From Symsagittifera roscoffensis (lineage: Eukaryota > Xenacoelomorpha > Acoela > Convolutidae), in the NCBI RefSeq assembly GCF_963678635.1, contig NC_087063.1, positions 72,811,617 through 72,875,616 of the forward strand: DNA of 64,000 bases. The letters run 5' to 3'. Below, piece by piece: positions 45,101 to 57,185 of this stretch (the first letter of the stretch is position 1; each line of letters starts with the position of its first letter). Under the pieces are notes generated by a model. It saw nothing but the letters and a program-made list of their open reading frames with translations, was not told the DNA's origin and did not search any database. A program made the translations under genes and the position numbers.

Positions 45101-45970
45101 TTGGTGATGTTTGACTTATAGAAGGTGTCGATGGAAGGTAAAGTGTTTCTGGCAGGGATGATAATGTTGTATCAGAAGAAATATTTGATTGGTTTTTAAC
45201 TAAATTGGGTTCACCTTGGGTATATGAGCGTGTTGTCCAATATGGTGGTCTTTCGGTGGTATCTGGGGGGTTATAAGATTTTCTCTGACCTGTTCTGATG
45301 TTGGGGTTGAACCTAGGTAGTCTGATGGGATATTTGAAATGCTGTGTTGTGAAGAAAGTGAGGGAGTTTCTGGCAGTGTACTACTAGAAAGTTCTGAGGT
45401 TGTTAGTGTTGGTGATTGAGGTATGTTAAATTGAACTTTGGGTGGTTATGGTTTCTATTTCGTCTTGGATGAATAAATTGTCTATTTATTTCAAGTGTAT
45501 TTTGGTTTTGGCTAACATGACTTACTCAATTGAGATCTTGTTTTAAGGTGGGATTTAAATTATATGTTGGTTCGCTTGGCAATGAACTGATTCTAATGGT
45601 TCTGATAGTCGTGCATCTCGTTCTTCAAAAGTATATGGATTGTCTAGAAAAGAAATTCGTGTTGATGGTTGGGGGTTTAGGGTAGTTGTTGGTGTTATTG
45701 GACTTTCTTGGGAAGATGTTAGTGGTTACTATTTTGGTGGTGGTTCATTAGCAATTTTGAAAAGTTACTTGAATGTTCACATCTTATAGGGAATTTTTTG
45801 TTTATTGTAATATTCTTCAAGAAAAGTATCAAAAGAATAGTTGCTAAGGCGAATGTGACGATTGCCTTTTTTATACATTTGCATATTGTCAAGATTAGGG
45901 ATGTTAAAAACGTGAGAAAAATTATCAATAATAGAAATACATCTATTCGACTAAAAATGGTTCGTATCAT
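42153..45970 (-). pseudogene. Copy B: envelope-like glycoprotein gene, degenerate
   Basis: Position between integrase and 3' LTR is where env lies in envelope-bearing LTR elements. From the 5' side: a short frame with two hydrophobic segments (45719-45970), a long decayed Asn/Thr-rich part with scattered Cys, a block around 43080-43230 reading RCYKRIPIFYKN then TAVPCGSES, a helical region, and a single strong membrane anchor (YAMFNFIGFFFLIIK, 42560-42620) preceded by LGWPYYILERL, followed by a ~100-residue Pro/Asn-rich tail. This resembles a class of arthropod viral/retroelement glycoproteins, but I cannot name the lineage. Multiple stops and frameshifts; no restored reading is given. Confidence 0.5.
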
Positions 45971-47120
45971 TTAAATAGATTTTGAGTTATCGTACATGTG
46001 GATGTGGTCAAGGATTTGGGAAAGTTGGATATATATTTCAAATAGGGAATAGAAAATTTAAAAAAAAATGCAAAAAATTATGAAAAGGATTATTAGAGCT
46101 TCAAAAATTTCGATGAAAAAGAAGAGCAAAAATTGAAGTAGAGTAGAAAATTTTGAGAAAAGATTTGAGATTATTTGTTTAAGATTATCAACTGTTAGAG
46201 AAAGAAGCATTTAAGAAATGATTCGTTTCGTCGAATATTTTTTAAACTTCTGGGGCTAAATTCAAGTGTGGTCGGATTATTTATTGATTTTTTGACAAGT
46301 GGGTTGAGTTTTGTCAAAAATTGTTGGGGGCTTGTTTTATGGTGTTTGAGAGGTCTTCTTAGTTTTGTGTTTATTTATTGGATAAATTGGGGTATTTTCG
46401 AAGTATATGTACTTTAGGCCAAATGATCATGGGTCTTTTTTACTTTAGGCTAATTTGCCATTTTTGATTGGAGGATTTTTGAGGTCTGAATTGGGAAAAC
46501 ATTGTTGATTTTTGCATTATTTAATAGGGGAGGGTTGGAATATTGAAGTGGTGTTTATTTTAGTTGTCAAGTTTTAGCTAGGTGCTTATTTTGACCTCGA
46601 GGTTGTTGAGTTACAGTTATAGATATGCCTGGAGATTAATATCTGTCGGCTAATGAGTTTGTGTTAGAGATATTAAGGTGACAAATTTGAAAGAATTCTA
46701 TTGGCTGGATTTGAACTGGAATTTATCAAGTGTGTTTCAGCATGTAATTACGGAAACGGAAGGTTCAAAATAATTAAAAAGAATATTGGCATTAATCAAA
46801 AATAAAGTTGTTTTTGAATTTCAACTTTCTTTAATATTTTAGATTGTGGGATGAATGTTTCTAAATTTTTTCGTGGTTGACTTCTAAGTCGTGATAATTT
46901 TCTATGTTCGGATTTTTGTTGTTAATATTGTGAAAATTTTTTCTGTCATTTTTCTATTTTTTCATTCTTTTTGACATTTTTTTGGTTCTTGTGTGTTAGC
47001 TTTTTGAGGGGTTACGGTTTGCTGTTGGATTTTCTTCTGACTGATTTTTGTCATTTACGGTTTGATTTAGTTTCGTTTGTGGATTGTTTTGATTGATTTT
47101 AAACCTGTGAAAGAATTTAA
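45971..47120 (-). other. Copy B: spacer between integrase and envelope-like gene
   Basis: AT-rich with no sustained frame on either strand. Could hold the splice acceptor for the envelope-like message (not identified). Confidence 0.35.
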
Positions 47121-47125
47121 TTGAG

Positions 47126-48720
47126 TTAGTTCGTGTAGTGCATACTCTTTTGGATAATAAGGTAACAGGTTGTTACGTTGTTGAAGAATTTCTTTTTTAG
47201 TGGAGTCAGTAAGTTGTATGTTACTTCAGTAGGTTTATCAATTATTTGGTTTGGTTCTTTGCGAAGTGGTTGTAATTTTTTGGCGATTCCTTTTTGTGTA
47301 TTGAAACTTGGTGTTAAAACAAATGATACAATTTTTAAATCTGTGGCTGGCATAATACGTGAATTAATTTGGTTGTTTGTATTTTGCTTTTGTAACAATT
47401 TCTTTGTTTTTTTTTGGTAGATTTCAATATGTTTTTTATCTCTATTTAAAATCCATTCGGTATGTGTGCCGGAAGCTAATTTTAAATTTCATGGACGGTG
47501 AAAGTGGTCTTCATCATGCGTATGTAATGGTAGATTATAACATATTGAATTTTTATTTGGTTGACAATAACCTTGTGTATTTTTATGGGCATTTGCTGAG
47601 AACATAGCTGGTTTTTGTGGCTTTTGATTGAAAACCATTTCGTATGGTGACATTCCTAAAGTTGTTGTAATTTGTGAATTGTAAGATAAGGGGAATAATT
47701 TTACATCAGCTGACCATACAGTGTATTGTGTATCATTTCCATTAATGATACATCTAAGGTATTCTTGTAATGAACGGTTCATATCTTCCACTAATCCATT
47801 TGTCCATGGTGCATGAGATGTACGTGGTTTATGTTTGATATTATATAAGTGGCATAGTGTGATGATTTCATTGTTTATGAATTCTGTGCCGTTGTCTGTG
47901 ATTAGTTATTCGGGTAGTCCGAATTCAGCTATCCAATGTTCGTAAAGTGTTGGATATGCGCAATAAGCCTTACAATGTGGTACTGGGTTGAACGCTACAT
48001 AGTGCGTAAATGCATCAACAATAACGATAATGTATGAATTTCCTTCAGAGGATGGTGAAAATGGTCCTTTTGTGTCGAATGAAACTCTATTGTTGAAATA
48101 TTAACTTTGTCCTTTAAAATCTTGTTTTTGTGCTATTTGTTTTTGATTTGAATAAGGTTTTTTTAATTGACACATTATGCAATCATTGCATAATACTTTT
48201 GTCCATATTGGTGCAATTGGGAAGTAAAAATTTTGTTTGAAATTTGAGTATGTCTTTTCTGATCCTGAGTGTCCTTTTGTATTTTGCGTATGTGATATGT
48301 TGAATGCTATCAACATCATACTTAAAAGGAGATAGGTGACTTTAGAGTCAGTTGTTCGATATTCTAAAACATCTGTGTTTTCATTTATAGTTGTTTGATT
48401 AAATTTTCTGAAATATCGGAGGAGTGTTTTATTTCCTAAAATTGTTGTGTCAGCTTTGGCTGGTTTTGTTTTATATTTGTGCCATGATTTAAGTTGTCTA
48501 ATAACAGGGTCAAGGTTTCGATATTTCTGTAATAATTCTAGTGTAATTGTTTTTGTTGGTGGTAGAAAAATATTTTCTCCTTCTAAATTTGGAAAGGGGA
48601 TTGTACCAAGTGGGTCATGAAGATCAAAAACTTGATTTTTTGTGTATTTTAAATCATTCGGTCGTGGTCCTGATAAATTAGTTTTATCAGTTTAGTTTTC
48701 GTTTTCTATTAATGGGAAAG
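47126..48720 (-). pseudogene. Copy B: integrase
   Basis: N-terminal zinc module: HTQNTKGHSGSEKTYSNF ... CNDCIMC (48160-48310), H-H-C-C. Core: DAFTHY near 48005, TDNGTEF near 47890 and LVEDMNRSLQEYL near 47770 give the D-D-E catalytic set. C-terminal part FVLTPSFNTQKGIAKKLQPL matches the GPY/F module of Ty3/gypsy integrases, although the GPY itself reads EPN here (GPY is kept in copy C). At least one in-frame stop lies just before the second Asp (at about 47909), and frames slip near 48090. Confidence 0.8.
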
Positions 48721-48878
48721 GATGTTTTTTGTGTGGTTTTTGTTTGAGTTTCTTTTGTTGGGTATTATTCTTTATCCAATGTGAATAACGAATTGGTTTA
48801 AATGTGGTTGTTCCTAATAAATCAACTTCATAGTGGCTATTTTGACAATCCAATAGAGTAGTAAAGGTTGCAAATTGT

Positions 48879-50330
48879 TTATTTGTGATTGATCTTATTG
48901 CTTTTTACTGCATTTTTACATTCTAAACGCGGTGATGTTTCATTTTTTGCAAGATAAAATTTAATATTTTGTGGTATTTCACCTGTAGTTTTTCTTGTAA
49001 GTATATCAGGTGGTGTATTCCTACTTAGTGTATATGGTAATGCAAGGTTTTTTCCTGCTGTCCAATTTACATGTAGGTTTGGGAATTTCCTTAGAATTAA
49101 TTGAAATCTATGGTTCGGATTTGATTTTTGTGTAAAAAGAAATATAATTGGTTTGTGATCTGTAATTAGAACTGTTGGAAGTTTTGATCCCAGTATCAGA
49201 AATTCATATTCTGTAAGTGTATATATTATAGCTGTGCTTTCTCTCATAAGAGTAGAGATTCGTAGTTCAGCTTGTGTAAGTAAGCGAGAACTTGCTGATA
49301 AAAGATTCATTTTATTTGTTCCATTGTGTGACTGTAATAACGCTGCGCCAATGCCAAAAATTGAAGCATTGCACATTGCGTAAAATGTTTGATGTGGATC
49401 TGGGATTGTATTTGATATTTGTTCTGTTAAAAGTTTTTTATATTCTCCAAATCGTCTTTGACGTTCGGTAGTCCATTCAAAATTATTTTGCTGTCTAAGA
49501 ATGTTATAGAAAGGTCTTAAGTATAATTGCATTTTGGATACATTTTTACTTAAGAAAATTAACATTCCAACGAATTCTTGGATTTTCTTTTTTTTTGTTG
49601 GTGGCTTAGGTTTTTGAATTGGGTCGATGCGTGATTTTAATGGGGTTATAGTGTTTCTTTCAATGATGTGTCCAGGAAACTTTACGGGTGTTAGAAAATA
49701 TTGTGATTTATCCGGGGCTGCTTTCATGTTTTCGTTTTTGAGTAATTGATGATACTGTTCTGAAACTATAAACTTTTCATCTTTAGTTTGTGATTGCACA
49801 AAAACATCGTGTAAATATGTGATTGCTTTTTTCTTGAGTATAAGTGGTCTGAAAATTTTAGTCATAAAAGCTGAAAAGGCTGCTGGACCTATGGATATTC
49901 CATAGAATAATCTATTGAATTCGTATTGTTGATTTCCAATATCGAATTGTGTTAATCGTCTTGATTGCTCATCTAATGGCATTTGATTGTATGCACTATT
50001 CATATCGGCAGTTGTGAAATATTGACCAATTATTTTTGTTAGAATTACTTGAATGGGTTCAATAGGCCAATTGCAATTGGATTCGTCAATTAGTGAATTG
50101 AAATATCTAGCGTCTAGAACTATTTTTATTGACTCTCCTTTAGCTAGGATGATAACTTGGTTTATAAAGGTGCTATCTTTTGGTTGTTCTTCCTTATTTA
50201 CTGGGGATATAATTTCATACTGTTTTAAATTGTCAAGTAGTCTGTTTACTTTATCGTGTACGCTTATTGGTACTTTTACTTGCTCTTTGTTTTTTGAAAA
50301 TTGCGTCAGGTTTTAAAGGTAAATGTAGTA
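48879..50330 (-). pseudogene. Copy B: reverse transcriptase and RNase H
   Basis: A 374-codon open frame (48879-50003), with RT beginning upstream to about 50330. Motifs: LDARYFNSLIDE, MNSAYNQMPLDEQSRRLTQF, LFYGISIGPAAFS, then YLHD at residue 63-66 of the frame (49806-49817), where the polymerase motif should be YLDD, as in copy C. Thumb: PTKKKKIQEFVGMLIFLS. RNase H: FYAMCNASIFGIGAALLQ (catalytic DAS replaced by NAS), RESTAIIYTL and TDHKPI. Loss of one metal-binding Asp in each domain means no activity even without other lesions. Confidence 0.85.
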
Positions 50331-50999
50331 GTGAACTATTTTTTCCAACATCAAATTTCGATGTTGCATAAACTGTTGGTGTTTGTAATAGTAAATTTGC
50401 TAATTTTTTGAATTCTTTTTATGTTATTTGAGAGTGTTGAAAACTAAACATTGTTAAGAATTTTTGTTGTTCTTCAGTATAGTTTGATATTTGAAACGAT
50501 GGTTTAAAATACGATGTCTTTGTGAAATAATCCGTATTTTTTTTTCGTTGCTGATTATAATGTTTATTGATAATTCTTCATAGTTGATTGACATGTATCT
50601 AAAAGTTGTAATATATTGTTGACTCGATATATTACTTCTTTTGTTGGAGAAGTTGTTGCATTCGTTTCACAATATTCTAAGAGTCCTAAAGGTTACGTTA
50701 ATTGGTATGGTGAATTGTTGTATAAATGTAAAGAAATAATATCAGAGTTTGAATGTTTCATATATTTTATGGATGAGGTTGTTACTCGAAAAAATTTATG
50801 AATTGGTCTAAATTCAAGGTCTGACATGCAGAGGTGTTGTTGATTTTGTTCTTAATCATATTGGTGAACTTGTTTGATTGAGAAGTTATATACACTTACT
50901 GATAGTGGTTTTCTGGTATTTTCGTTCCTGGTTGTATATAGGGTAAGATTTGGAGGAAATTGGTGGTTGTTTGTTTATTCTTTGAAAGAATATTAAAGC

Positions 51000-51420
51000 T
51001 GTGTTTTTCATTCTTGTGTACTTGTCTTTTATATGGATTTTACTATTTAAGATGTTTATTGTGGGAATTTATTTAGCTATAAACGGTATGACAATGATTT
51101 TGTGTTTTATATCTGTTATGTGGAATGTTTGCTTAAACGGTTTGTTTAAGATTTTGTTTAGCCCCATTGTTCTAGTGGGAACAAGAAAAAGTTGGATTTT
51201 TCCATAATTTAAAAATGTTGAGAATTGTGCTGTTGCTAATTTACTGGCTGTTTTCATAGGTATTAAGTTTGGGTGTAATGTTTTGATTTCATTCCATGTG
51301 GGGAGATCGATAATATTTGATTCTGCTCCTGAGTCGATTAAAAACTCTATTTCAAGGTCTGGTGGTTGAAATTTTTTACTTTTTGGACTTTCTAAGATAA
51401 AAGGAATTGTCCAATTTTTT
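51000..51420 (-). pseudogene. Copy B: retropepsin-type protease
   Basis: EIEFLIDSGAESNIIDLPTW with D-S-G at 51328-51336, followed by LATAQFSTFLNYGKIQLFL and FHITDIKHKIIVIPF, the flap and second half of a retroviral protease. Gag-proximal and RT-distal as in Ty3/gypsy pol. Confidence 0.75.
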
Positions 51421-51429
51421 TCTCTTGGT

Positions 51430-53420
51430 TGTTTTTTTTGTATATTTTGGTAAATGTGGCTTGTTCTTGAGCATTGTACTTCGTCTCTTTCGGGTTTAAT
51501 TACAGGGTTTATTTCATTTACTTTTTGTGTAGCTAGTATCTTATTACTAATAGGTCTAGTTTAGTAACCTTGAAGAATTTCCGATTGATTTTCGTAAATG
51601 TGTGAATTGAAGGGTTGTTCATATATGATAGGTTCGTAGTCATTTTCGACTGTTATCTTATTTACTGAGATGGTATTATCTATATCACTTGCACTGTCTG
51701 TTGATTCACAATTGATGTGGTTAAAATGTAATTCGGTACTTTCTGTATCATCGATACCAGGGGGGTCTGAAGTTATTTCTTCAGTTGTTTGTACTTGATG
51801 AATTTGTCTTTGGCGTTTCGGTGTGTTACTTCTATACCTTTTTTGGGAATCGGGGTAACGGTTATTATTCCTATGAAGGACTGGGAATATTTTCTTTGTT
51901 GATTGTTAATGTTTGGATTTCTGTTTTGTGAATTGTTCGTGATCTATTTTGATTGTAATTATTTTTAGATCTTTAATAATTTGATTTGTTGTATGAATTG
52001 TTTCTTGATCTGTTGTTTTGGTAATACTGATTTCGATTAATTGAATAACTTCTATTTCTATTGTTAGAATAGTCTCTGTTTCTGTTGTATGAAGAATTTC
52101 GTGAGCAATTGTTTGAATAGTGTCTATTCCTGGTGTTTGAATGGGAACTGGATGCAGATGAAATTTCTCTTCTGTTCGAATTCGATCGTGAATAGTTATT
52201 TCGATATTGATTAGTTTGATTATTTGATCGACTATATGTTTTTTTGTGAGAAATTTCGTGAATTTCTTTGTTCTGGTGATCTACCTCTATAACTAGAGTT
52301 ATAAGGTGATTGGTTTCTTGACTAATTTCAATTATTTGGAAGTTGTTTTCCAGAGCTGTTATTGCTTTGTATATGTTTGTTTGTTAGGTTTTGGTCTTTC
52401 TTCATATATTGGTAGAATGATTTATTTGGTTTTTTGTACTTTTGTGGTTTGTTCTGGTTATCTTGTTGCTTTTGTCTACCTTTGGCAATGCTGTGTCCGT
52501 ATCGTCGGCAAAAGTTACACCATTTTTGAAAGATATTTCACCTTTGAAATTTGGGTTTTTCTCATATATGTTTAAAATTTCACTATTTTTTTCAGATAGA
52601 TCTACATCTGATTCTTGTATGCTGTTCCTATGTGTAGTATTTGTTTCAATTCTAATAACGTATTGTAGTTTGACATTTTCTGTTTCTTCGAGTTTTGTTT
52701 TGATTTCTCTTGCTCTAGTTCATCAACTAGTTTTCTAAAATCTAAATCTGGATCCCGAATTGAAGAGGGGTGTGATGCTCTCTTCTTAATAGCTATTTTC
52801 CTTAATTGAGGTGTCAGAGTCATCATTAAGATTTCCGTCATTTTCGTGTTTTTATAACCATGTGTGTTAAGTGAATATGCTTTTCGAACTAGTGTTTCGA
52901 TTCTAACTGACAATTGTTGAAATGTTTCGTTTGGTAGTCTGCAAATTTCGTTATAAAAAACTGTGATGTTGTTTGTTTCTTTCAGAATCAAACATTTTTG
53001 AAAATTGTTGTGTGAATCTTTTCCAATCGGATTTTATGTCTATAGGTAGAACTGAAAACCATTTTTGAGCTGCGCCATCAAGTGTTGTTTGTATTAGCGC
53101 TGTGCGTCTTGTGCGTCTGTGTATTCAATTTTGGTGAAGTGGTGTATTAATTGGTTGAGCTCCTATATTTAAAATTAAATTGGCTGTGACTGCATTTAAG
53201 TAACCTTCTACAGATTATTCAGGGTCTGTTCTTGTAAATACCATCAATGATTTATTTGATGTTATTGACGATCCACCCATTAGGTATGGATTCATTGTCA
53301 TTTGTAGTGATTCTGCGGCATTTGTTATTTGTGAAAAGTTTGTAAATTGATTTTTGGTTATTTCATATTGTTGTAAATAATATGGTAGTGGTATTTCATT
53401 TTGCATTTGTGTTGGTTGAT
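51430..53420 (-). pseudogene. Copy B: Gag central, zinc knuckle and basic tail
   Basis: MNPYLMGGSSITSNKSLMVF near 53250, AAQKWFSVLPIDIK near 53045, IETLVRKAYSLNTHGYKN, then CNFCRRYGHSIAKG near 52478-52519, in which the last Cys of the CCHC knuckle is Gly, then a decayed Arg/Ser/Asn tail. Many frameshifts. Confidence 0.75.
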
Positions 53421-53429
53421 AGGAATGCA

Positions 53430-55065
53430 TACTGACCGGGTTTTGTGATTAAGCTGGTTGGTAAGATTGCGTATTGGTTGGGTTTTGCATGTGCAATGGT
53501 TGGTAGCTTTGTATATCGGCTGGGTTTTGTGGGTAAACTTTTATGTTTTGAGATGCTTGAGTTTGGCGATGTTTTTGTGGGCAATATTTTCGTGTATATG
53601 GTGAAAAAATATCTCGTTGATAATAATCGTCATCATCGGATGATAAATATTTTGAATAATAGGGTGTTTGTTGTTTAATTCTTTTTTATTGGAAAAATGG
53701 ACAGTTTTCGCTATGACCTTGTGAGGGATGTGGATATTCATGGAAGTTTACTGAAATTGTTGAGTTAGTTGGGAAATTTGATTTTTGTGAAAACAAATGA
53801 TTTTGCGTAACTATTCGGGGGTATGAGTTGTTTTTGATGGATTGACATTATTATAGTTAAGTTCTGCAAAATTTTTTCTTGTGAATGTTTTCCGTGTTTT
53901 TAATGGTTTCGTCATTGTTATATATGTCTGATAATCCATATGTGAATATTTTGGAGCAACCGAGTGTTTAACCGTAGATTGCAATGTTACTTGTGGTAAT
54001 GTTGGATTTTTAGGTTTTGGCGTTGTGAGATTTGGATGTAATGGTGAAATATTTTGTTGTGTAGTTGTTACTATTGTTTCAACTATCTCTTCATTTATAA
54101 AATGTGATGGTGTTTGAATATCTTGTTGTGTAAGGTTTCTAGTTCCATTTAAGTTTTCTTGTTGTACAATAGTTGAGTTTAAACTATTATTTTGTCTTCT
54201 ATTGGGTAAAAAAGAATTATAGTTTAAAGGTGTTGCATCTATTGTAAGTGGAATTACTTTTACGTAGTCTTTGTGAATAGATATTGTACTAATTGCTTGA
54301 CTTGAGATGTCTATTGGGATGTTCAGAATAGTGGATGAGACCATTCAGGGTCCCAAACATAATCTGATTGTTCTGCTATAACAGTGTCGTCATTGGTACT
54401 TTGAGGTCTAAAAATTTTTCTTGCTTGTGCAATTGAATCAATATTATGTGTGAAATAGTCAATTATAAACCATACTAAGATTTGTTTTAAATCGTGTTTA
54501 GCCTTTTGTGAGACTTCATTACTTGAAAAGTTTTAACGGATTGCATTTTAAAAATGCTGAGAATGCGACAATTTCATTTCTTACATTTGTGTGTCTTGAC
54601 GTTTGAACTGGTGACCTACTTTGTGTTTCTGTTTTTTTATAGAATAGATAAATAACTATGTTTTATTGCAAAAACTTCGTTGGTAAATAATGAATTTGCT
54701 CTCTGTGAATTCTGGTATTGTATGTTTTTAATGTATTCTGTGAATACTTTCGAAAATTCTATGTCGATGTCGTCTGTTTGAATAACTTATTTACCATGAA
54801 ATTGACTTGTTGTACTGAGTTCTATGGTGTAAATTCCATATTGTTGTGTTAGATTACCTATTCCTTTTAAATAATGTTCGACAAATTGTCTTTTGATTTT
54901 TATTTCTAGGAATTCTGCTTTACATGGGCTAATTCCTTGTTCGAATAAATTTGCGATTAAAATATTGCAAAATTGTATTTGTTCTCTATCATCAGTGAGT
55001 GAATTGATGAGAAATGGAAAACAGAGTTTTCTTCTGGACTTTCGTCACTTTGAGTTTGGCTCATT
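53430..55065 (-). pseudogene. Copy B: Gag N-terminal half
   Basis: Counterpart of 32060-33721 in copy A, beginning MSQTQSDESPEE near 55065 and including IIDYFTHNIDSI and QSTNDDTVIAEQSDYVWDPE (54350-54460) and a 177-codon open part (53811-54344). Stops and shifts throughout the first 600 bases. Confidence 0.65.
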
Positions 55066-56490
55066 TTTTCGTTTTATGACTGTTAGTGCGTAATGTTCAA
55101 TGTGACTGATTGATTGATTCCAATTATATAGACGTACTGGTTTATTTTTGTCTTCTTTTTTATTCTTCTTTTTCCTTGTTTTGATGGAAGTGATGTGGCT
55201 TCTGAGTCGAAAAAATATAATTGATCATGAATTGGGTAGTTTTTATTAACTGAGTCTTTCAGTTTATAGAAGGCATCTAAATTGCTGACTTCTGATTCGG
55301 AGACTGCATTTCATCGCTTTGAAAACCTTTTTCGTGTAATTTGTCTTTATTTACTTATAATTTTTAAAATTGTTTGTCATTTTGTTCGATTATATTCAAT
55401 TGTTTGCTTGTGCGGGGTAATTACGAGATCGTATGTTTCGTTGTTTATTTCACAATTGTGTAGCACGATTGTTTGTTTAATTCCTAAATTGTTCAGTGAC
55501 ATGAGGTTTATCATGAAGGATGCAATGTCTTTATTAGTGAATTTCCTTACAATTTTTTGGTTAGCCTAACTTGGTTCTTTTATTCAGGGTTGGAGAGAAA
55601 AGTATATATCGATTTCGAAGAATGATTGTTATTTTCTCGTGGCTAGTCTAAGTTTAGGTGTTAACTTACTTAATCTTAAATGGAGTAATGATTGTGTTCA
55701 AGAGTTGGAGAATAGTAAATCGATTCACAAGGTTCAGGTATAATTAGAGCGCAAGTAGTTCATTGGATACTATTTTAAACTTACTGAGATTAAGATTTAG
55801 CCTAGGTCAGGTGATAGGGGGGATCAAGTGAAGGATGAATTACCGAAATTCTTCACTGTTTAGCCTAATTAGAATGGTTAGAGTGATTAAAAATTTTCTA
55901 TTAGTCCTGGGTCTTTGAAAAGGTTGGGTAGTGAATCGACGTTTGAGGTCGTTAGACAATTTATTAATTGGGTGGGGGAAATCAAAATTGTTCTGATTGA
56001 TCCCAGGATAAACCTTGATGATCAAGATATAAATTTAATGATATCAAATTGATTAAGTGAAATATTTAATGGAGATCCAAGGAAAGCCTTGATGATCTAA
56101 TTTAAGATTAAAGAAATTTAAGTTTAAAGGTAGAAATTAGGATAAGCCTTCAAAAATGATCTAATATAATTGATAGAAAGGTTAAGTTTTGTATGATATT
56201 AGTAATTTTATGAATGCTGTTATGTTTATGTGATGAAGCTGAAGATGAAAGGATGATTTATATATACTAGTAATTCATGATCATGTTGACTATTTGTTTT
56301 TTCAATAAATACATTTTTCACTTAATTTTTTGAATTTTACTGCAGCTTTAGAGGAAACGATTTGAGATGTTTTTATCAATCGTTTTTGTACAATAGTAAG
56401 TTTGGTTTAACGCCTGAGTAAATCATTGAAGATTTTCTTCAAAAATTTTATGTTTGCAAACGTAAATCTAAATTAATTGCTAGTAAAATT
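55066..56490 (-). other. Copy B: untranslated leader
   Basis: Conserved with the leader of copy A, including paired hairpin repeats at 55999-56023 and 56074-56097. No coding frame after the short ORF. Confidence 0.55.
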
Positions 56491-56679
56491 CTAAATAGAA
56501 AAGTTCTGTGTTGGCTTTTGCCTTACGACCATGAAACTTGATGGTAAGTTTCTATGTAGTCGTAGATCGTCTCTTGTCCGAGGTCTTCCTCCAATACCGG
56601 GTAGTTCTCGTATTGTACGGAATAGCGGCTGTGATCTATTGGGTCGTAGAGACATTTCGATTAAATTATTGTCATGCAA
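56491..56679 (-). CDS. Copy B: conserved short leader ORF
   Basis: 62 codons; gapless counterpart of 35093-35326. The block starts about 90 bases after the primer-binding site, which in LTR elements is usually where packaging signals and the major splice donor lie. Function unknown. Confidence 0.35.
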   Translation of the reverse strand: MHDNNLIEMSLRPNRSQPLFRTIRELPGIGGRPRTRDDLRLHRNLPSSFMVVRQKPTQNFSI

Positions 56680-56755
56680 TATTTTGAAAATGTTGTGTCT
56701 AATTCTAATCTATCTTGTTAGTTCTAAGCTAAATTGTTGTTTAAGGTCTTATTCG

Positions 56756-56773
56756 AGACTTATGGTCGCACCA
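56756..56773 (-). other. Copy B: candidate primer-binding site
   Basis: TGGTGCGACCATAAGTCTCG two bases after the LTR end, identical to copy A at these positions. Confidence 0.6.
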
Positions 56774-56775
56774 GA

Positions 56776-57185
56776 TGAGTTATGTTGTGAGGTCTAACTC
56801 ATAGAGTAATTTCGGATAGAGTACACCGTATGTTCGTCACGCTATCTTATTTTCGGCCGGATAGATTCGTGCAACTTCTTAGTCTAATACCGATCCTAAT
56901 TCTACTCTTATATCTACTAGTCTCAGGGTGTTTAACTAGTCTCTGCTAGGCTCAATAGATCTAGAGTATACTGGCTTATTGCGATTGCTAAAGGTCTCTT
57001 AGAGAGGTAACTATTTTCTAAGTTAAATTCATATCTCTCTGGTGCTGAAATTACAAGTAATTTCAACACTTACAAATAAGTGGGTTGTTAGTTAGATGGA
57101 TCGTGATTGGTTGGTATCAAATGTTTTATAGTGATAAAATATCTAATTATAACCAATAATAAAATATAGTTTAGATCTGGTTCCA
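56776..57185 (-). repeat. Copy B: 5' LTR (410 bp)
   Basis: TG...CA ends. Contains the inverted repeat TGAAATTAC-aa-GTAATTTCA near 57046-57067 that is missing from the 3' LTR of the same element. The pair differs at many positions besides, so the insertion is not recent. Confidence 0.9.

Larger units (their letters stand above)
38612..57185 (-). mobile_element. Ty3/gypsy-like element copy B, end to end (~18.6 kb), env-like
   Basis: Two LTRs beginning TGGAACC and ending ..AACTCA bound a minus-strand interior with primer-binding site, leader, Gag, retropepsin, RT, RNase H, integrase with GPY/F-type tail, a 7-kb post-integrase region including an envelope-like gene, and a polypurine tract. 18.6 kb is unusually large for Ty3/gypsy elements, typically 5-12 kb. 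Flanks are GTAA (left) and GTAT (right): at best a three-of-four match to the expected 4-base target duplication. All genes are interrupted, so it is not autonomous now. Confidence 0.85.
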
